Under the pieces are notes generated by a model, which was not told where the DNA came from, made no database searches, and saw only the letters and a list, made by a program, of their open reading frames with translations. From assembly GCA_000750105.3 (NCBI GenBank), contig JPHH03000042.1:62001-126000 (forward strand): 64,000 bases of DNA. Reading direction: 5' to 3'. The position numbers and the translations under genes are program-made. Of the stretch, positions 54,574 to 64,000 are shown in pieces; the stretch's first letter is position 1, and the number at the start of each line of letters is the position of its first letter. Source of the DNA: Tolypocladium sp. Sup5 PDA-1 (taxonomy: Eukaryota; Ascomycota; Sordariomycetes; Hypocreales; Ophiocordycipitaceae).

Positions 54574-55541
54574 TGTCCTAGATATCTAGGCGGTTGCCCT
54601 ACTGATTCCAACTGTCGCCCGGAATTGCCTGGGAAATGCTGTCCCAAAATCGCAGAGACCTGTGGGGGCACGTTTTGCGCTCCTCCTGGGTCAGTATACT
54701 GGACGTTGCATGTTTGTCCCCGCAGGATATCTATGCAACAGTCTCGGTATGCAAGTGGCAACCCCTTTACTTGACCCGCGCTTACGTCTCCCAGCCAACT
54801 CTGCACAAGGAGGCGTCGCAGTGAAAGGCACGGTCATCAGTATCACGGGTTGGCAACACAGCTTCCAGGGGGGCGAGCTGAACCAACTGTCCAACAAGGT
54901 TGGGGCGGGCAACGATTATGTGATCGAGGTAGCAGGATGGGATTGCCAGGCGGGAAAGCCCAAGGCAGGGGGTTCAAGCATCTGTGGCGGCAGTAAAAGA
55001 GACGAGGTACCCGGATCAAGTCTCACTCAAGGTATGTCTCCGCCGTAGTATGGTGATATAGCCCAGCATCTAACCGAGACAGACGACCTGTTTACCAACC
55101 TTTCCGACGCCGGGCAGAATGCCCTCATGCTCTATCTTGGAGCTATGGATCCCGGAGTGCAAGTCCCTAGGCTCGAAACGACGCAACCGGTATTGAAGAC
55201 TGAAACGCCGTAGGTATACGTACAACCTACGCATCAGCTCCGGTACCTTGGCCGAGGTTCTTGCCATCGACTCCAGCGGCAACACGCTCACTTCTGTTCC
55301 CAAGGGTCTGCGCGCAGACGCCAAGGCTCATACAGTGTCTTTTGAGACCAGAGAGTTGGCAGTTGGAGTCTCTCTATGGGCGTTCACGAATGACGCAACA
55401 GTGTCACTGTCGTTACAATATCACGATATCAGCCCTCAACTCTACCGTTCCGATCAGTCAAGCTCCGGTCTCGCCCTTGTACCATTCGATGGCCGTGGTA
55501 TTCCTATACTTTTGTTTGCAGTCACTTGGTCTTGCATGTAG
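54574..55541 (+). pseudogene. Possible decayed cysteine-rich secreted protein gene
   Basis: After a CAG at 54571-54573 the plus strand reads CPRYLGGCPTDSNCRPELPG and then KCCPKIAETCGGTFCAPPG, a Cys-rich segment like those of secreted fungal proteins. Further on, open pieces in different frames read GTVISITGWQHSFQGGELNQ, then (after a plausible 55033-55081 intron) DDLFTNLSDAGQNALMLYLG, then YTYNLRISSGTLAEVLAIDS and VSLWAFTNDATVSLSLQY, ending in a hydrophobic tail (IPILLFAVTWSC) that could be a GPI signal. I could not join all pieces in one frame: the step from the third to the fourth piece (about 55170-55215) has no donor/acceptor pair of matching phase. I do not recognise the family. Either a decayed gene or one with an exon layout I missed. 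Confidence 0.35.
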
Positions 55542-55708
55542 CTTCTTGTTGGAATATCAAGGCCGCGGGCGACGTAACACGCTATGGTTGTAGCCCCAAA
55601 ACGTGAAAAACCCAAGTTAGTCTTCCTTGGCCCCTGAACTCAGGGGTAGAAATCTTCTAGCAACCCCCGTACTCTGCCCTGAAGACAGGAGTTGCTCAAA
55701 TGAAACGC

Positions 55709-56023
55709 TCACGCCTCCCTGCAAATCAGCATCAGCCGATCAGCGTCCTCCATTCTCAGCAACATTTCCATGTTGACGCCGTTGGTACAGTCCACGGCCC
55801 TTTTGCGCGCAGCCTCCTCGCTCTCCCCGGCTCCCTTCTTCTCAAGCAAACGATGTTTCAGAGAAGGTAGGCCAGGACAGAGCTCAGCAGAAGTTGGAGT
55901 ATCATTATGGCTGATCTTTAGATGGTGGTTGTTGAAAAGTCGCGGGCCAGTCCACAATGGAGCTGTTGAGAGAGAGAGGGTTTGTTGGTAGGAACTAGGA
56001 AGGGCATCAGCCGGAGGAGGCAT
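55709..56023 (-). CDS. Small hypothetical protein, 104 aa
   Basis: A single open frame starts MPPPADALPSSYQQTLSLST and ends RMEDADRLMLICREA. The composition is balanced rather than shadow-like, with a charged C-terminal half (LKHRLLEKKGAGESEEAARK). I recognise no domain. It could be a small protein, or the last exon of a gene whose upstream exons lie between 56.0 and 56.6 kb, or chance. There is no strong splice or start evidence, so confidence is low. Confidence 0.3.
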   Translation of the reverse strand: MPPPADALPSSYQQTLSLSTAPLWTGPRLFNNHHLKISHNDTPTSAELCPGLPSLKHRLLEKKGAGESEEAARKRAVDCTNGVNMEMLLRMEDADRLMLICREA

Positions 56024-57255
56024 TTGTTGGTCAGCTTCATGGCCATTCTCGGTCCCTCAAGCACAGCATGAAAAGCTCGACCCATGTCTCGGTTCCACGC
56101 TCCCTGGCGTTGCTGAAGGCCTGAGCGAGCGACCCGCCGCGACCTTGATGCCCAGCTATCCCGGCTCCGGGATGCAGATGTCGTCGACGACGACTTTGGC
56201 GCCCCCTTCTTCAGCCCCGGGACCAGCGCCTGCAGGATCTTGATGCAGTACTTCCATTATCGCTCCAGTTGTGCAGTATTCAGTGCAGTATCCAGCGCGG
56301 CAGGTAGTCTCCACGTCGGCGAACTCGATGCTGACGGGCTGAGGAGCGGAAACGAACCCCCTGTCTCTCTGGGGAAGCATCCATGCCACCGCACTGCATG
56401 TAAACGCTAGGTTCATCGAGTGGCCGACAACATATGTACGGGTACGGTGAAGCTGCCATGGGGCTAGTACCAGGAAATCTATCCCTATGTTGAATGCCAA
56501 GTCAGTAGTGACGGCGATGCACTGCCCCAACCCATAGGACGAAGCCATACCTTGACATCGTCAACGCTGGAGACGAAAGTGTATTGTATTTCGATATGCG
56601 AGCCTGGTATAAGCTACAAGGCACTTCCAGGCGTCCAGGCGTCCAGGTCGTGTTCCATGAGGAGGTTGGAGGCAGCGCTGAGATGAGTCGGAGGTTCGGA
56701 GGAGGCGCATACTCGTATGCCGAGTTACATACAGTCGGAGACTTTCAAATCGCAGCTACAACTTTCGGTATGAACGATTTCATGTTCGGGCACCAGACCA
56801 GTGGCAATAAACAATGACTAAAGGTCTTGGCCTCAGGTAAAGGACAGGTCTTGAGGTCGCCGCGGCAGAGTGTGTCACGAGATGCCTCGACCGCAATTGA
56901 ATTAGCCACTGTTGGACGACTACGAACGACTGAGTCAGACGAATTGAACCTGCACTCGCCTGGAATGGGCACTTTTCATGGCAGACAGGCAATGCAATGG
57001 TTTCCCCCCAGTTCAGCATGTGACGGGAAGCTTTCCCATCAACGACGACAGTGACGGAATACAGTCTTGATCCCAGGTCCTCCGCTGCCCATTTGGGTCT
57101 ACATCTGCCCCCACCAAACTACGGTGCACGTTCAAGTACCACTGTGCTTCCCATGTCGCCCCACCAGAGCTACCAACCTCACCAGCACTTCTCAACCTCT
57201 CACCTCCATCTCTACCAAGTAGCTGTCAACCACACAGAAATGAAGTAACGCAGCC
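56024..57255. promoter_or_regulatory. Gene-free stretch upstream of the SDR gene
   Basis: About 1.2 kb without a supported gene. The 90 nt before the SDR start is rich in CA and CT (CACCAGCACTTCTC, CCTCCATCTCTACC), as in fungal leaders. No RNA gene recognisable. Confidence 0.4.
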
Positions 57256-58425
57256 ATGTCCTCCCTCCGCTTCGCCGGCAAACACTGCGCCATCGTCGGC
57301 GCCACCGGCATCATCGGTGTCCAGATCGCAAAGGCCTTTGCCCGCCACGGCGCCGTCGTCTCCCTCCTCGGCCGCACCGCGGTGCAGTCCCGCTCCAAGC
57401 TCGAGCGCGAGCTGGCCCCCTTCGCCTATGCGCCCCCGACGACGCCTCCGCTGCCAGACACGCCCTCGGCGCACCAGTTCATCCGCCTGGACGTCGCGGA
57501 CCCGGCTGACATCAAGAATGTCTTTAGCGGGCGCGGCGGCGGCGCCGGCTCTGACCAGGTAAGTCAGGGATGGTGGCGGTGCTACAGTTGACGTGTGTTG
57601 ACTGACACGAGCTCTTCCGTGGAAACCCAGTCGCCGCATGCCACGGCGGTGGGACCGCTCGACATACTCGTCAACTGCGCTGGCATCTCACAGACGACGC
57701 TGCTGAAGCGGACGCCTGACCCGGAGCTTGCTGGCATCATCGACACGAATCTGTTGGCCACGATGCTGGTGTGCAAGTACGCCAAGGTCCGGCCAAATGG
57801 TATGACACCGCTCCCACTCACCCACTACTGCCAACACCCAATCGCAACACTCTTCTTACCTGCAACAAGGATGCATCATCAACGTCTCCAGCCTCATGGC
57901 CACCAAGGGCGGTCTCGGTGCTACGGCCTACGCAGCCTCCAAGGCCGGTGTAATAGGTGAGCGGCGCTGCCCGTACTCCGTAACTCGTTCCGTCATTTCT
58001 ACATAGCTATCCTTGTGGTCTCTCTTTAGACCCTATTTGTACATTTATGTAACAGAGCGCTGACAATGCACCCTCTAGGCTTCACACGTGCTCTCTGCCG
58101 TGAGATGGCCGCCCGATCTATCCGCGTCAATGCCCTTTTGCCAGGATGGGTCGAGAGCCCCATGTGGGACCGTGAGTACACCATCCTCGAAATCCCGGTC
58201 CCTTTCCATATGTAATCGTCACAAGCAACCTTCCCAGATTAGCCAAGCTAATACGCATGTCTCGTAGACCTGAAACCAGAGCTGAAAGAGGCATATCTCA
58301 AAGACACGCCTCTTAATCGCGTGGCAGATCCGGCAGAGGTCGCCGACGCCGCAGTTTTCCTCGCCTCGAACGGGTTCGCCAACAACTGTGTCCTCAACCT
58401 TGATGGGGGGTTGAGTGCAGCTTAA
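57256..58425 (+). CDS. Short-chain dehydrogenase/reductase, 3-oxoacyl-[ACP] reductase-like, 269 aa
   Basis: Five exons join in frame: 57256-57558, 57631-57799, 57870-57956, 58079-58171 and 58268-58425. The Rossmann nucleotide loop is GKHCAIVGATGIIGVQIAKA (TGxxGxx at about residues 17-22). The NAG motif is DILVNCAGISQ. The catalytic Ser-Tyr-Lys set is INVSSLMATKGG and AYAASKAGVIGFTRAL, so Tyr and Lys are spaced by three as usual. The end is VADPAEVADAAVFLASNGFA and LNLDGGLSAA. The sequence resembles FabG/CBR4-type reductases, in fungi the mitochondrial 3-oxoacyl-ACP reductase Oar1, which serves lipoate synthesis; this assignment is tentative because SDR families are large. GRTAVQSR after strand 2 suggests NADPH. 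The 3' end faces UBA2 at only 39 nt. Confidence 0.85.
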
Positions 58426-58464
58426 GTGGTGAAAGCGAACCCTCGTACTACCCCTGAGCCGAAT

Positions 58465-61079
58465 TCAGTCATCGTCGATGACGATGGCGCCACCCGCGTC
58501 GTCCACTATGACAACGTCGTCCGTCGCCGAATCGTTCATCTTCGCCTTCTTGATAGGCTGGTCATCATCCCCGGGATGCGATCTCTTAACACCCTTTTGC
58601 TCTGGCTCGGGCGCTGCATCAAGAGGGTGCTTCCCATTCTGCTTGCCATCGCCGTTGACCACTGGTTGCGCTGGCTTCTTGGGCTTCCGAGGAATCTCAG
58701 GGCGGTCAGTGAGCGAAGTCTTGACCGGCTTCTCCTGGCCGTCCAACGTTCTGAACACAGTCAGCTTTGATCGCTCCCTCGCGAGGGGCGGGAACATACT
58801 CTTCCTGGATGTTGACGACGACGTTGACAAAGGGGTCTTCATCGTCTTCGTCGATGATGGTCAGGAAACTGCTTCCAGATACGCCTATTCCATGTCAGCC
58901 TGGCTTCTGTCACTGTATACTACCTTCCAAAATCTTACCGAGTTCAGACAGCTTCTTGGAAAGGTTATCCGTCTCGTCTACATCGTACAAGATGCCAACC
59001 TCATTGTTCACGACGAACTCCTTTTCTCCAAAGCCGAGCTTATCCTTGACAATGTCTTCGACAACGTCGTTGAGCGTTGCCCTAGACAGGTCGACGATTA
59101 TGCTTGTGTTGAAGACACCACAGACCGGGCACTCGGGGTTCGGCCCCCGGGACTTGTCGGGCGCCAGGAGTCTGGCAGGGGCAAATGGCGTCAAGAAGAC
59201 CTAGGACATGTCAGTTGTCAAAGAAAAAGCATTGTGAAGATCGTCTTGTCAAAACCTACTTCCTTTGACTGTCCGTAGTCTCCCTTCAGGACCTTCATTG
59301 ACTCCAGTACGCAGAGGCCTGCCACGATTGCATTTGTAGTGGCAATGGCGGGAATGATGTTTCCTGCCATCTGCTTGGTGTCGAATCGAGACTTCCGCTC
59401 GATGCCGAATATTGTCGAACGAATGTTCGCGCCAGCAACAACAAAGTCCAGGGTATCTTCGTCATCCTTGTCGAAAGTGATGATGGGCTCGGGGGCCGAG
59501 GGCTCTTTGGTCTTCTTGAGCTGCAGCATACGCTTGCTAAGCCGGTCCAGACTATCGTTGAAGACCACCAGACTCTCCTCGAGCGACCAAACCTTTTGGC
59601 CGTCGGCCAGGACCTGATCCTTTGAAGCCAACGCCTCAGTGGCCTGACACAGGGTAGCTTCGTAGTTGAGTGGTTCCGGTCGTCGACGTGATTTCCACAG
59701 ATCCTCAACAGACCGCAGTCGCTCAATGTCCTTGTTGAACACCTTGTTGAAGAGCATCTGGGGGAATTCGTTGGTGCCCACAGCCTCTCGGATCTTCTTG
59801 AGCTCGTCGGATTCCTTCTTCAGCTCCGCAATCTCTTGGGCTGTCCGAACAGTCAGCAGCATACCTCCATGGATACCTAGGAAGAATAGGCGTACCATTG
59901 TCTGCATCCGACGAGTGGTCAAAGGCGGACTCGTCTTCACTGGCGCCAAATATCTCGCTATATGCTATGGTAAGAAATCTGTTCATCAACCGACTTGGGC
60001 CCGGGGACCGCTTACTTCAAGAGATAGCTCTTCCCCCAGACAATACAGTGAATGGGCTGGCTTGGGGTGCTCCGAATCGTGCAGACGGGGAAAGACTTGG
60101 GCGTTTCCTTCGCGGTGCAATCGTAGCAAGCCGTGACTCCCTTTTTGATGACTTGGACCTGTCCGTTGAAGCCAGTAGTCCCACTCTCAATGAGCGGCAC
60201 ACCGGCTGCTAGGCACATCTTGTTCACATGTCGTCTAGCCTCGAGGTTGTCCAAGGCGTTGAAGACAATCTTGAACTGGCCGAACCAAGCGACATTGAAC
60301 CCGGCATCCTTGATAGTGGCATGATGTGCGACGACCTCGACGTTGGGATTGAACTTGCGCGCGGCTTCCTTGGCGATCTACTGGCTGTCAGATCCTCTCG
60401 TCCGATGTGGCGGGGCGCGCTGAGATTGGGATAGCCTACCAAAGCCTTGGACTTCTTGATGTGCTCCTTGTGGAACAGAAACTGACGGTTCAAGTTGGAG
60501 AGGTCAATCGTGTCGAGGTCGACGACATGGACCTCACCAAAGCCGGTGAGGACGAGGTTCTTGAGCAGTTCGCATCCAATGCCACCGGCGCCGACCATGA
60601 GGACTCGTGCCTGCGTAGCAAGATTGTTAGCTTCTGTGCGACCCGTCCTGTGCTGCCCCACGGCAGATGATGTGACAGTAGCTCGCTTTTCGACGACGAA
60701 GAGGACGGTTGCTTCGTGGCGGCAAAATTGTCGTCGAAATCTGATCCAACGACGCACGCGTGGGCGGCGATCGACGTACCTGCTTCACGCCTGAGTTGAG
60801 CGACGCGCCCAGCGACTGGTGGTTGGATCGGTCACGCGCCATGACTCTCGGTCTCTGCTGCAGATGATTGTTCGACGCGGTGCTCGGCTGGGGCTGCGCC
60901 TGCGGTTGTTGTTGCTCTTGGGTCGTCACGGTGGCGGTGGTTGCTGCAGCACCCGAAGCAGTTGCACCGTCAGCTTCAGCGGCTGCGGGCGCAGTTACGG
61001 CTGCGGTTGCGTTTGCGGTTGCGGGAGCAGAGGCCTCAGCTGCCGCGGTTGGATTCTCGGCTGCGCCTTGTGCCTCCAT
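58465..61079 (-). CDS. uba2: SUMO-activating enzyme catalytic subunit UBA2, 702 aa
   Basis: Eight exons join in frame: 61079-60780, 60610-60440, 60377-60016, 59957-59896, 59840-59260, 59200-58939, 58884-58800 and 58750-58465. The adenylation domain starts ARVLMVGAGGIGCELLKNLV (about residue 101) and includes DLDTIDLSNLNRQFLF. CYDC and CPVC are the zinc-binding CxxC pairs. The active-site Cys is in FPVCTIRSTPSQPIHCIVW. The ubiquitin-fold domain is GEKEFVVNNEVGILYDVDET and the tail holds a basic nuclear signal (GVKRSHPGDDDQPIKKAKM) and a SIM-like acidic end (DDVVIVDDAGGAIVIDDD). UBA2 with AOS1 activates SUMO and passes it to UBC9 in the nucleus. The canonical start MARDRSNHQSLG is at 60842; the frame stays open to ATG 61079, adding 79 Ala/Gln/Thr-rich residues. 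I list the longer form; the shorter one (623 aa) is equally possible. Confidence 0.93.
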
Positions 61080-61801
61080 CGCCGTCGTCGCTGCTTGGGA
61101 ACTGCAGAGGCTGGGCGGAATGCAGGCAGCTGTTGGTGGTGCATGCGACGTTGCGCGAGAAGGAAGGAAGACGTCGAGGCAGCGGGCGAGTGCTGGGTTG
61201 AGGTTGCGGCTGGTGGTTTGCAGGTTGGCTGGGACATGCGGCCAATCAGATGGGGTCAGCGGCTCCGGGAATAAGCATCCGGGGTCCGTGCGTGCAAAAG
61301 GGCTGAATCGATTGGCCGCCTCGCCAGCTCTGCGTCACCCCACGTTGCACCTCGAGAAACGTCGAGTGCTTGTCTCACAGCTGCAGATGCACAAAGAGGA
61401 GGAATTCGCCAGCATAGGGTGGAATTAAATACAGAGACATCCGATGCGCATTTACAATTGTGTGTGCAGAGCTTGTCACGTCGTGGTTGCCCCATTGGTG
61501 CCTTGTTTGGAGATTTTGTTATTGCAATGACGTGCCTTCAAGACAGGCTAGAGAACACAGGGCTCTTCTCCCACTGAGCCACGGACACTCACGCACCACA
61601 GGGCAACCTAATTCACCTACGTACTTCGTACCTACCCTGCTTCAAACGTCCATCGACCACTTGCAAATCCAAATTGTCGGCAAATTGCGATTTCGGGCTC
61701 GCTCTTTGGTCTACCTGATTTCCACTCACTCGTTTAATCTGAGCTCTTTCCAAGTCTTTACCCGTCCCAAGACTAAAGAGCTCGTTCCTCACAAATCCAC
61801 A
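61080..61801. promoter_or_regulatory. Divergent promoter region of UBA2 and the queuosine-salvage gene
   Basis: About 720 nt between two divergent starts; if UBA2 starts at 60842 its leader begins further right. TACTTCGTA occurs at 61622. No gene seen. Confidence 0.45.
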
Positions 61802-63078
61802 ATGTCAGACGACGAAGCCGACCCCGAGCTCCTGGCCCTCCTCCGCCAGCACTTCCAAGGCAAACCCGCCGTAGAAGAGGAGCCCGAGACCGGTGTCCTC
61901 GAAGGCGCCGAGTATGTCTACGACAACGGCATCGACGTGGCCATCGACATGCGCGCTACCAAGAACGCTGCCGAAAGCATCCAACAGCAAATGCAGGAGA
62001 AGAGCTACTCGACAGCCACATGGTCCGAGCATGAGCTCCATCCCAAGGCCAAGGATGAGGGCACCGTTGCTTTCATTTTCACCATGGACTTGCTGAATTT
62101 TTCGTTTTGGTCTGAGCTTCCTGACGACGAGCGATTTGCAGTCGAGTATCGAGGGAAACGGTGGACGGGGTACTGGAGCCTTGTTGCTTCGCTCCAGAGA
62201 GCTCTGGAAGAAGGTTTGTCGCCTCTTCCATCTGAGCGCCCTTTGCTCGTCTTTGTGTGACTATATCCTAATCTGTTTGCACAAGACATTCCCATCACCG
62301 ATCCACATTTCTGGCACAACGAGGATGAGTGTAACCTCGAATCTCTGAGACACATTTTCCGGTCGTGCACGGAAGAGGAGATGCCGATGCTACAAGAGCG
62401 CCTAGAGTGCCTCAGAGAAAGTGGCCAAGTTCTATACGAGGTAGCCATTGCCCGTGTTCTTCCAAAGATCATCTCTGACCTGCTTTTCAAGCGATATAAC
62501 TGCTCCTTCACCAAAGTCATTTCCGCCGCCGATGGTTCCGCAGCTCAGCTCGTGAACCTCCTGGCTCGAGACTTCTCATGCTTCCGCGACGAGCACGGCT
62601 TCGATGGGAGGAGCAAACCCATAAGACTCTTGAAACGAGCCCAAATTCTCGTCGCAGATCTATGGGCGTGCTTCCAAGGGGAGTCGTATGGTGAATTTCG
62701 AGACATTGACAAGATTACCATGTTCGCTGACTACCGCGTGCCGCAAATACTCATCTCCCTGGGTGCGCTGTACTGCAGTCCGACAGTAGCCACGGCTATC
62801 AAGGACAAGCAGCTCTTTGAGAGTGGAGGGCGCTGGGAAGTGCAATTGAGAGGCAAGTCTTCCGCAACGTCGTGCAAGGAACCCAGGTCAGCTAACACAT
62901 CGCAGCGTGCAGTATATGGTGCGTGGAGTTGATACGAAGAGAAATACTGAGGAAGCACCCAGACACTCACGTCAACGCCATTCTAATAGACTTCTTCCTG
63001 TATGACAAGATGAAAGAGTTGGAGGCAGAAGGCAAGGAGGCGTTTCCGCATCATAGAACCAGGAGCATATGGTACTAG
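61802..63078 (+). CDS. Queuosine salvage protein (DUF2419, queuosine 5'-phosphate N-glycosylase type), 366 aa
   Basis: Exons 61802-62213, 62286-62440, 62492-62852 and 62906-63078 join in frame. The sequence carries the DUF2419 signatures: LLNFSFWSELPDDERFAVEY, GKRWTGYWSLVASLQRALEE, DIPITDPHFWHNED, LRHIFRSCTEEEMPMLQERL, ECLRESGQVLYERYNCSF, AAQLVNLLARDFSCFRDE, LLKRAQILVADLWACFQGES, FRDIDKITMFADYRVPQIL and CSIWCVELIRREILRKHPD, ending HHRTRSIWY. The family (human C9orf64/QNG1) releases queuine from queuosine 5'-phosphate, so that queuine taken up from food or bacteria can be put into tRNA by the TGT enzyme. Fungi cannot make queuine de novo. The third intron begins GCAAGT, a GC-AG intron; no GT donor keeps the conserved ACSIWC. 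Probably cytosolic. Confidence 0.92.
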
Positions 63079-63319
63079 CCTGGTAAAGCAAGCCGCTCAA
63101 AAACAGTGGTGTTGATGAACAGCACATGGCAGACAGGCGATCAACAGGCAACCCAATGCCTCTTACATTTCCGATGTAGCATCATAGATTTTTGGCAAAA
63201 CAAGTCGTAAACCGTCCCAAAAGACGTCAAGAGCATTCCTCCCAGCCCAAACGCCACAGCTCGTCTGAATCCCAAAACCCAATGCGTACCAGCAAACACT
63301 CGTCAAGGCCCATCATGCA
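63079..63319. other. Intergenic, convergent 3' ends
   Basis: About 240 nt between the stops of the queuosine-salvage gene and the Pol delta subunit gene. No feature seen. Confidence 0.5.
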
Positions 63320-63985
63320 TCATGCGCCTAGAGCAATAGAGCCCAGGATTTGATCCATCTGTGCGGTCTGGAATTCCTTTGCCCCTTTCTTCTCCTCTTT
63401 CAGAAGAACAGATAGCACTTCGATCGGCGGGCTCAGGCCGAGGCGCTCCGCTCTCTGCCACCGTTTCATGCGGTCGATTCCGATGCAGGGCTTCAAAAGG
63501 ACATGTTAATACGCTGCGCATCAAACGTAGATTGCGTGTGAAGATTCTTGACGACCTACCCCGTACTGTGAGCTCACGTCAAAGTATCGCAACACTTTCT
63601 CGTTCACATCCAGATCTTCCTGATGCACTCGCGGCGCCTTGCGCTGGCTCTCGACCGACCTCCAGTACTTGTTTATCTGCGCATCGCTAATTTTCTCTGC
63701 CTTTACTTCGGCGTCGGTTTTTTCGGGGACCTCCACCTGTGGCTCGACTTCCTCGTCCTCGCTTGCGTCCGGTTCATTGACAATCACATCTTCGACCTCT
63801 TCCTTGGCTGGGACGGCCGTCTCGGGTTCGGCGATCTTGGTAACGGCCGGGGAAGAAATGACTGCCTTCTTGGAGTCTTTCGGCACACTCTTGGTAACTT
63901 TGTTGGAGAAGCTGATGGTCGACTGTCCCTTGGCAGGCCCAGGCCGGGCACGGGTGCCGCCTGTGGATCTTCTGGTGGTAGGCAT
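63320..63985 (-). CDS. DNA polymerase delta small subunit 4 (POLD4/Cdm1), 198 aa
   Basis: Exons 63985-63560 and 63490-63320 join in phase 0 (SSQYG-PCIGIDRMKRWQRA). The C-terminal half matches the Pol delta p12 family: KYWRSVESQRKAPRVHQEDL, NEKVLRYFDVSSQYGPCIG, RMKRWQRAERLGLSPPIEVL and SVLLKEEKKGAK. The N-terminus (MPTTRRSTGGTRARPGPAKG) is followed by QSTISFSNKV, which resembles a degenerate PCNA-interaction box, and then by an acidic low-complexity segment (EPDASEDEEVEPQVEVPEK). The subunit stabilises the replicative polymerase and, in animals, is degraded after DNA damage. Budding yeast lacks it, while fission yeast (Cdm1) and filamentous fungi keep it. The tail QILGSIALGA comes from a second exon that ends at TGA 63320. 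Confidence 0.92.
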
Positions 63986-64000
63986 CGTGGGTGTGCTTCT

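Noticed and set aside
57256..63985. A functional cluster of DNA-maintenance genes
   Set aside because: UBA2, POLD4, Rfc3 and CENP-X are spread over the window on both strands between unrelated genes; no operon-like or biosynthetic arrangement is seen.

Overview
The window is nuclear DNA of a filamentous ascomycete. Genes carry one to seven short introns (mostly 46-120 nt) with GTRNGY-type donors, CTRAC-like branch sites and AG acceptors, coding DNA is GC-rich, and the family versions seen (Clr5-ankyrin, DUF2419, fungal DOCK starting MPWQPLP, GPI-anchored cupredoxin) are those of Pezizomycotina. Protein style and the recurrent intergenic TACTYCGTA-type 9-mers suggest Sordariomycetes, most likely Hypocreales; this is inference without a search.

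Layout. 0-6 kb: a partial coiled-coil gene, an RBR ubiquitin ligase and an uncharacterised coiled-coil protein. 7-16 kb: an Hsp70-like ATPase and a 2045-residue DOCK Rho-GEF. 18-25 kb: a GNAT acetyltransferase, the divergent ribosomal pair RPS5/RPS25, the mitochondrial ADP/ATP carrier and CENP-X (MHF2). 27-34 kb: a GPI cupredoxin, a cytochrome b5-like (MAPR) membrane protein, a Cut12-like coiled-coil protein and a two-BTB protein (possibly Whi2-like). 34.1-35.0 kb: a decayed Mutator-like element with a 10-bp target duplication. 35.9-39.2 kb: clamp loader Rfc3 and a serine carboxypeptidase. 39.2-49.4 kb: a gene-poor, accessory-looking stretch around a Clr5-ankyrin gene whose frame is broken and which is preceded by a cluster of a repeated 13-bp motif. 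49.4-54 kb: a PTR2 peptide transporter and a sphingoid-base-phosphate phosphatase. 54-57 kb: a probably decayed cysteine-rich gene. 57-64 kb: an SDR reductase, SUMO-activating UBA2, the queuosine-salvage DUF2419 protein and Pol delta subunit 4.

Most genes are core eukaryotic functions lying next to each other without a shared pathway; several concern DNA replication, centromere or chromosome maintenance (Rfc3, POLD4, CENP-X, UBA2, Cut12-like), but spacing and strand do not suggest a functional cluster. I found no biosynthetic cluster and no clearly new system. The best leads are the motif cluster upstream of the Clr5-ankyrin gene, the disrupted ankyrin frame, the MULE remnant, a 14-nt microexon, a GC-AG intron and poly-C tracts before acceptors. 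Exon boundaries were worked out by hand from splice motifs, frame and remembered family conservation; they have not been tested against RNA or databases.
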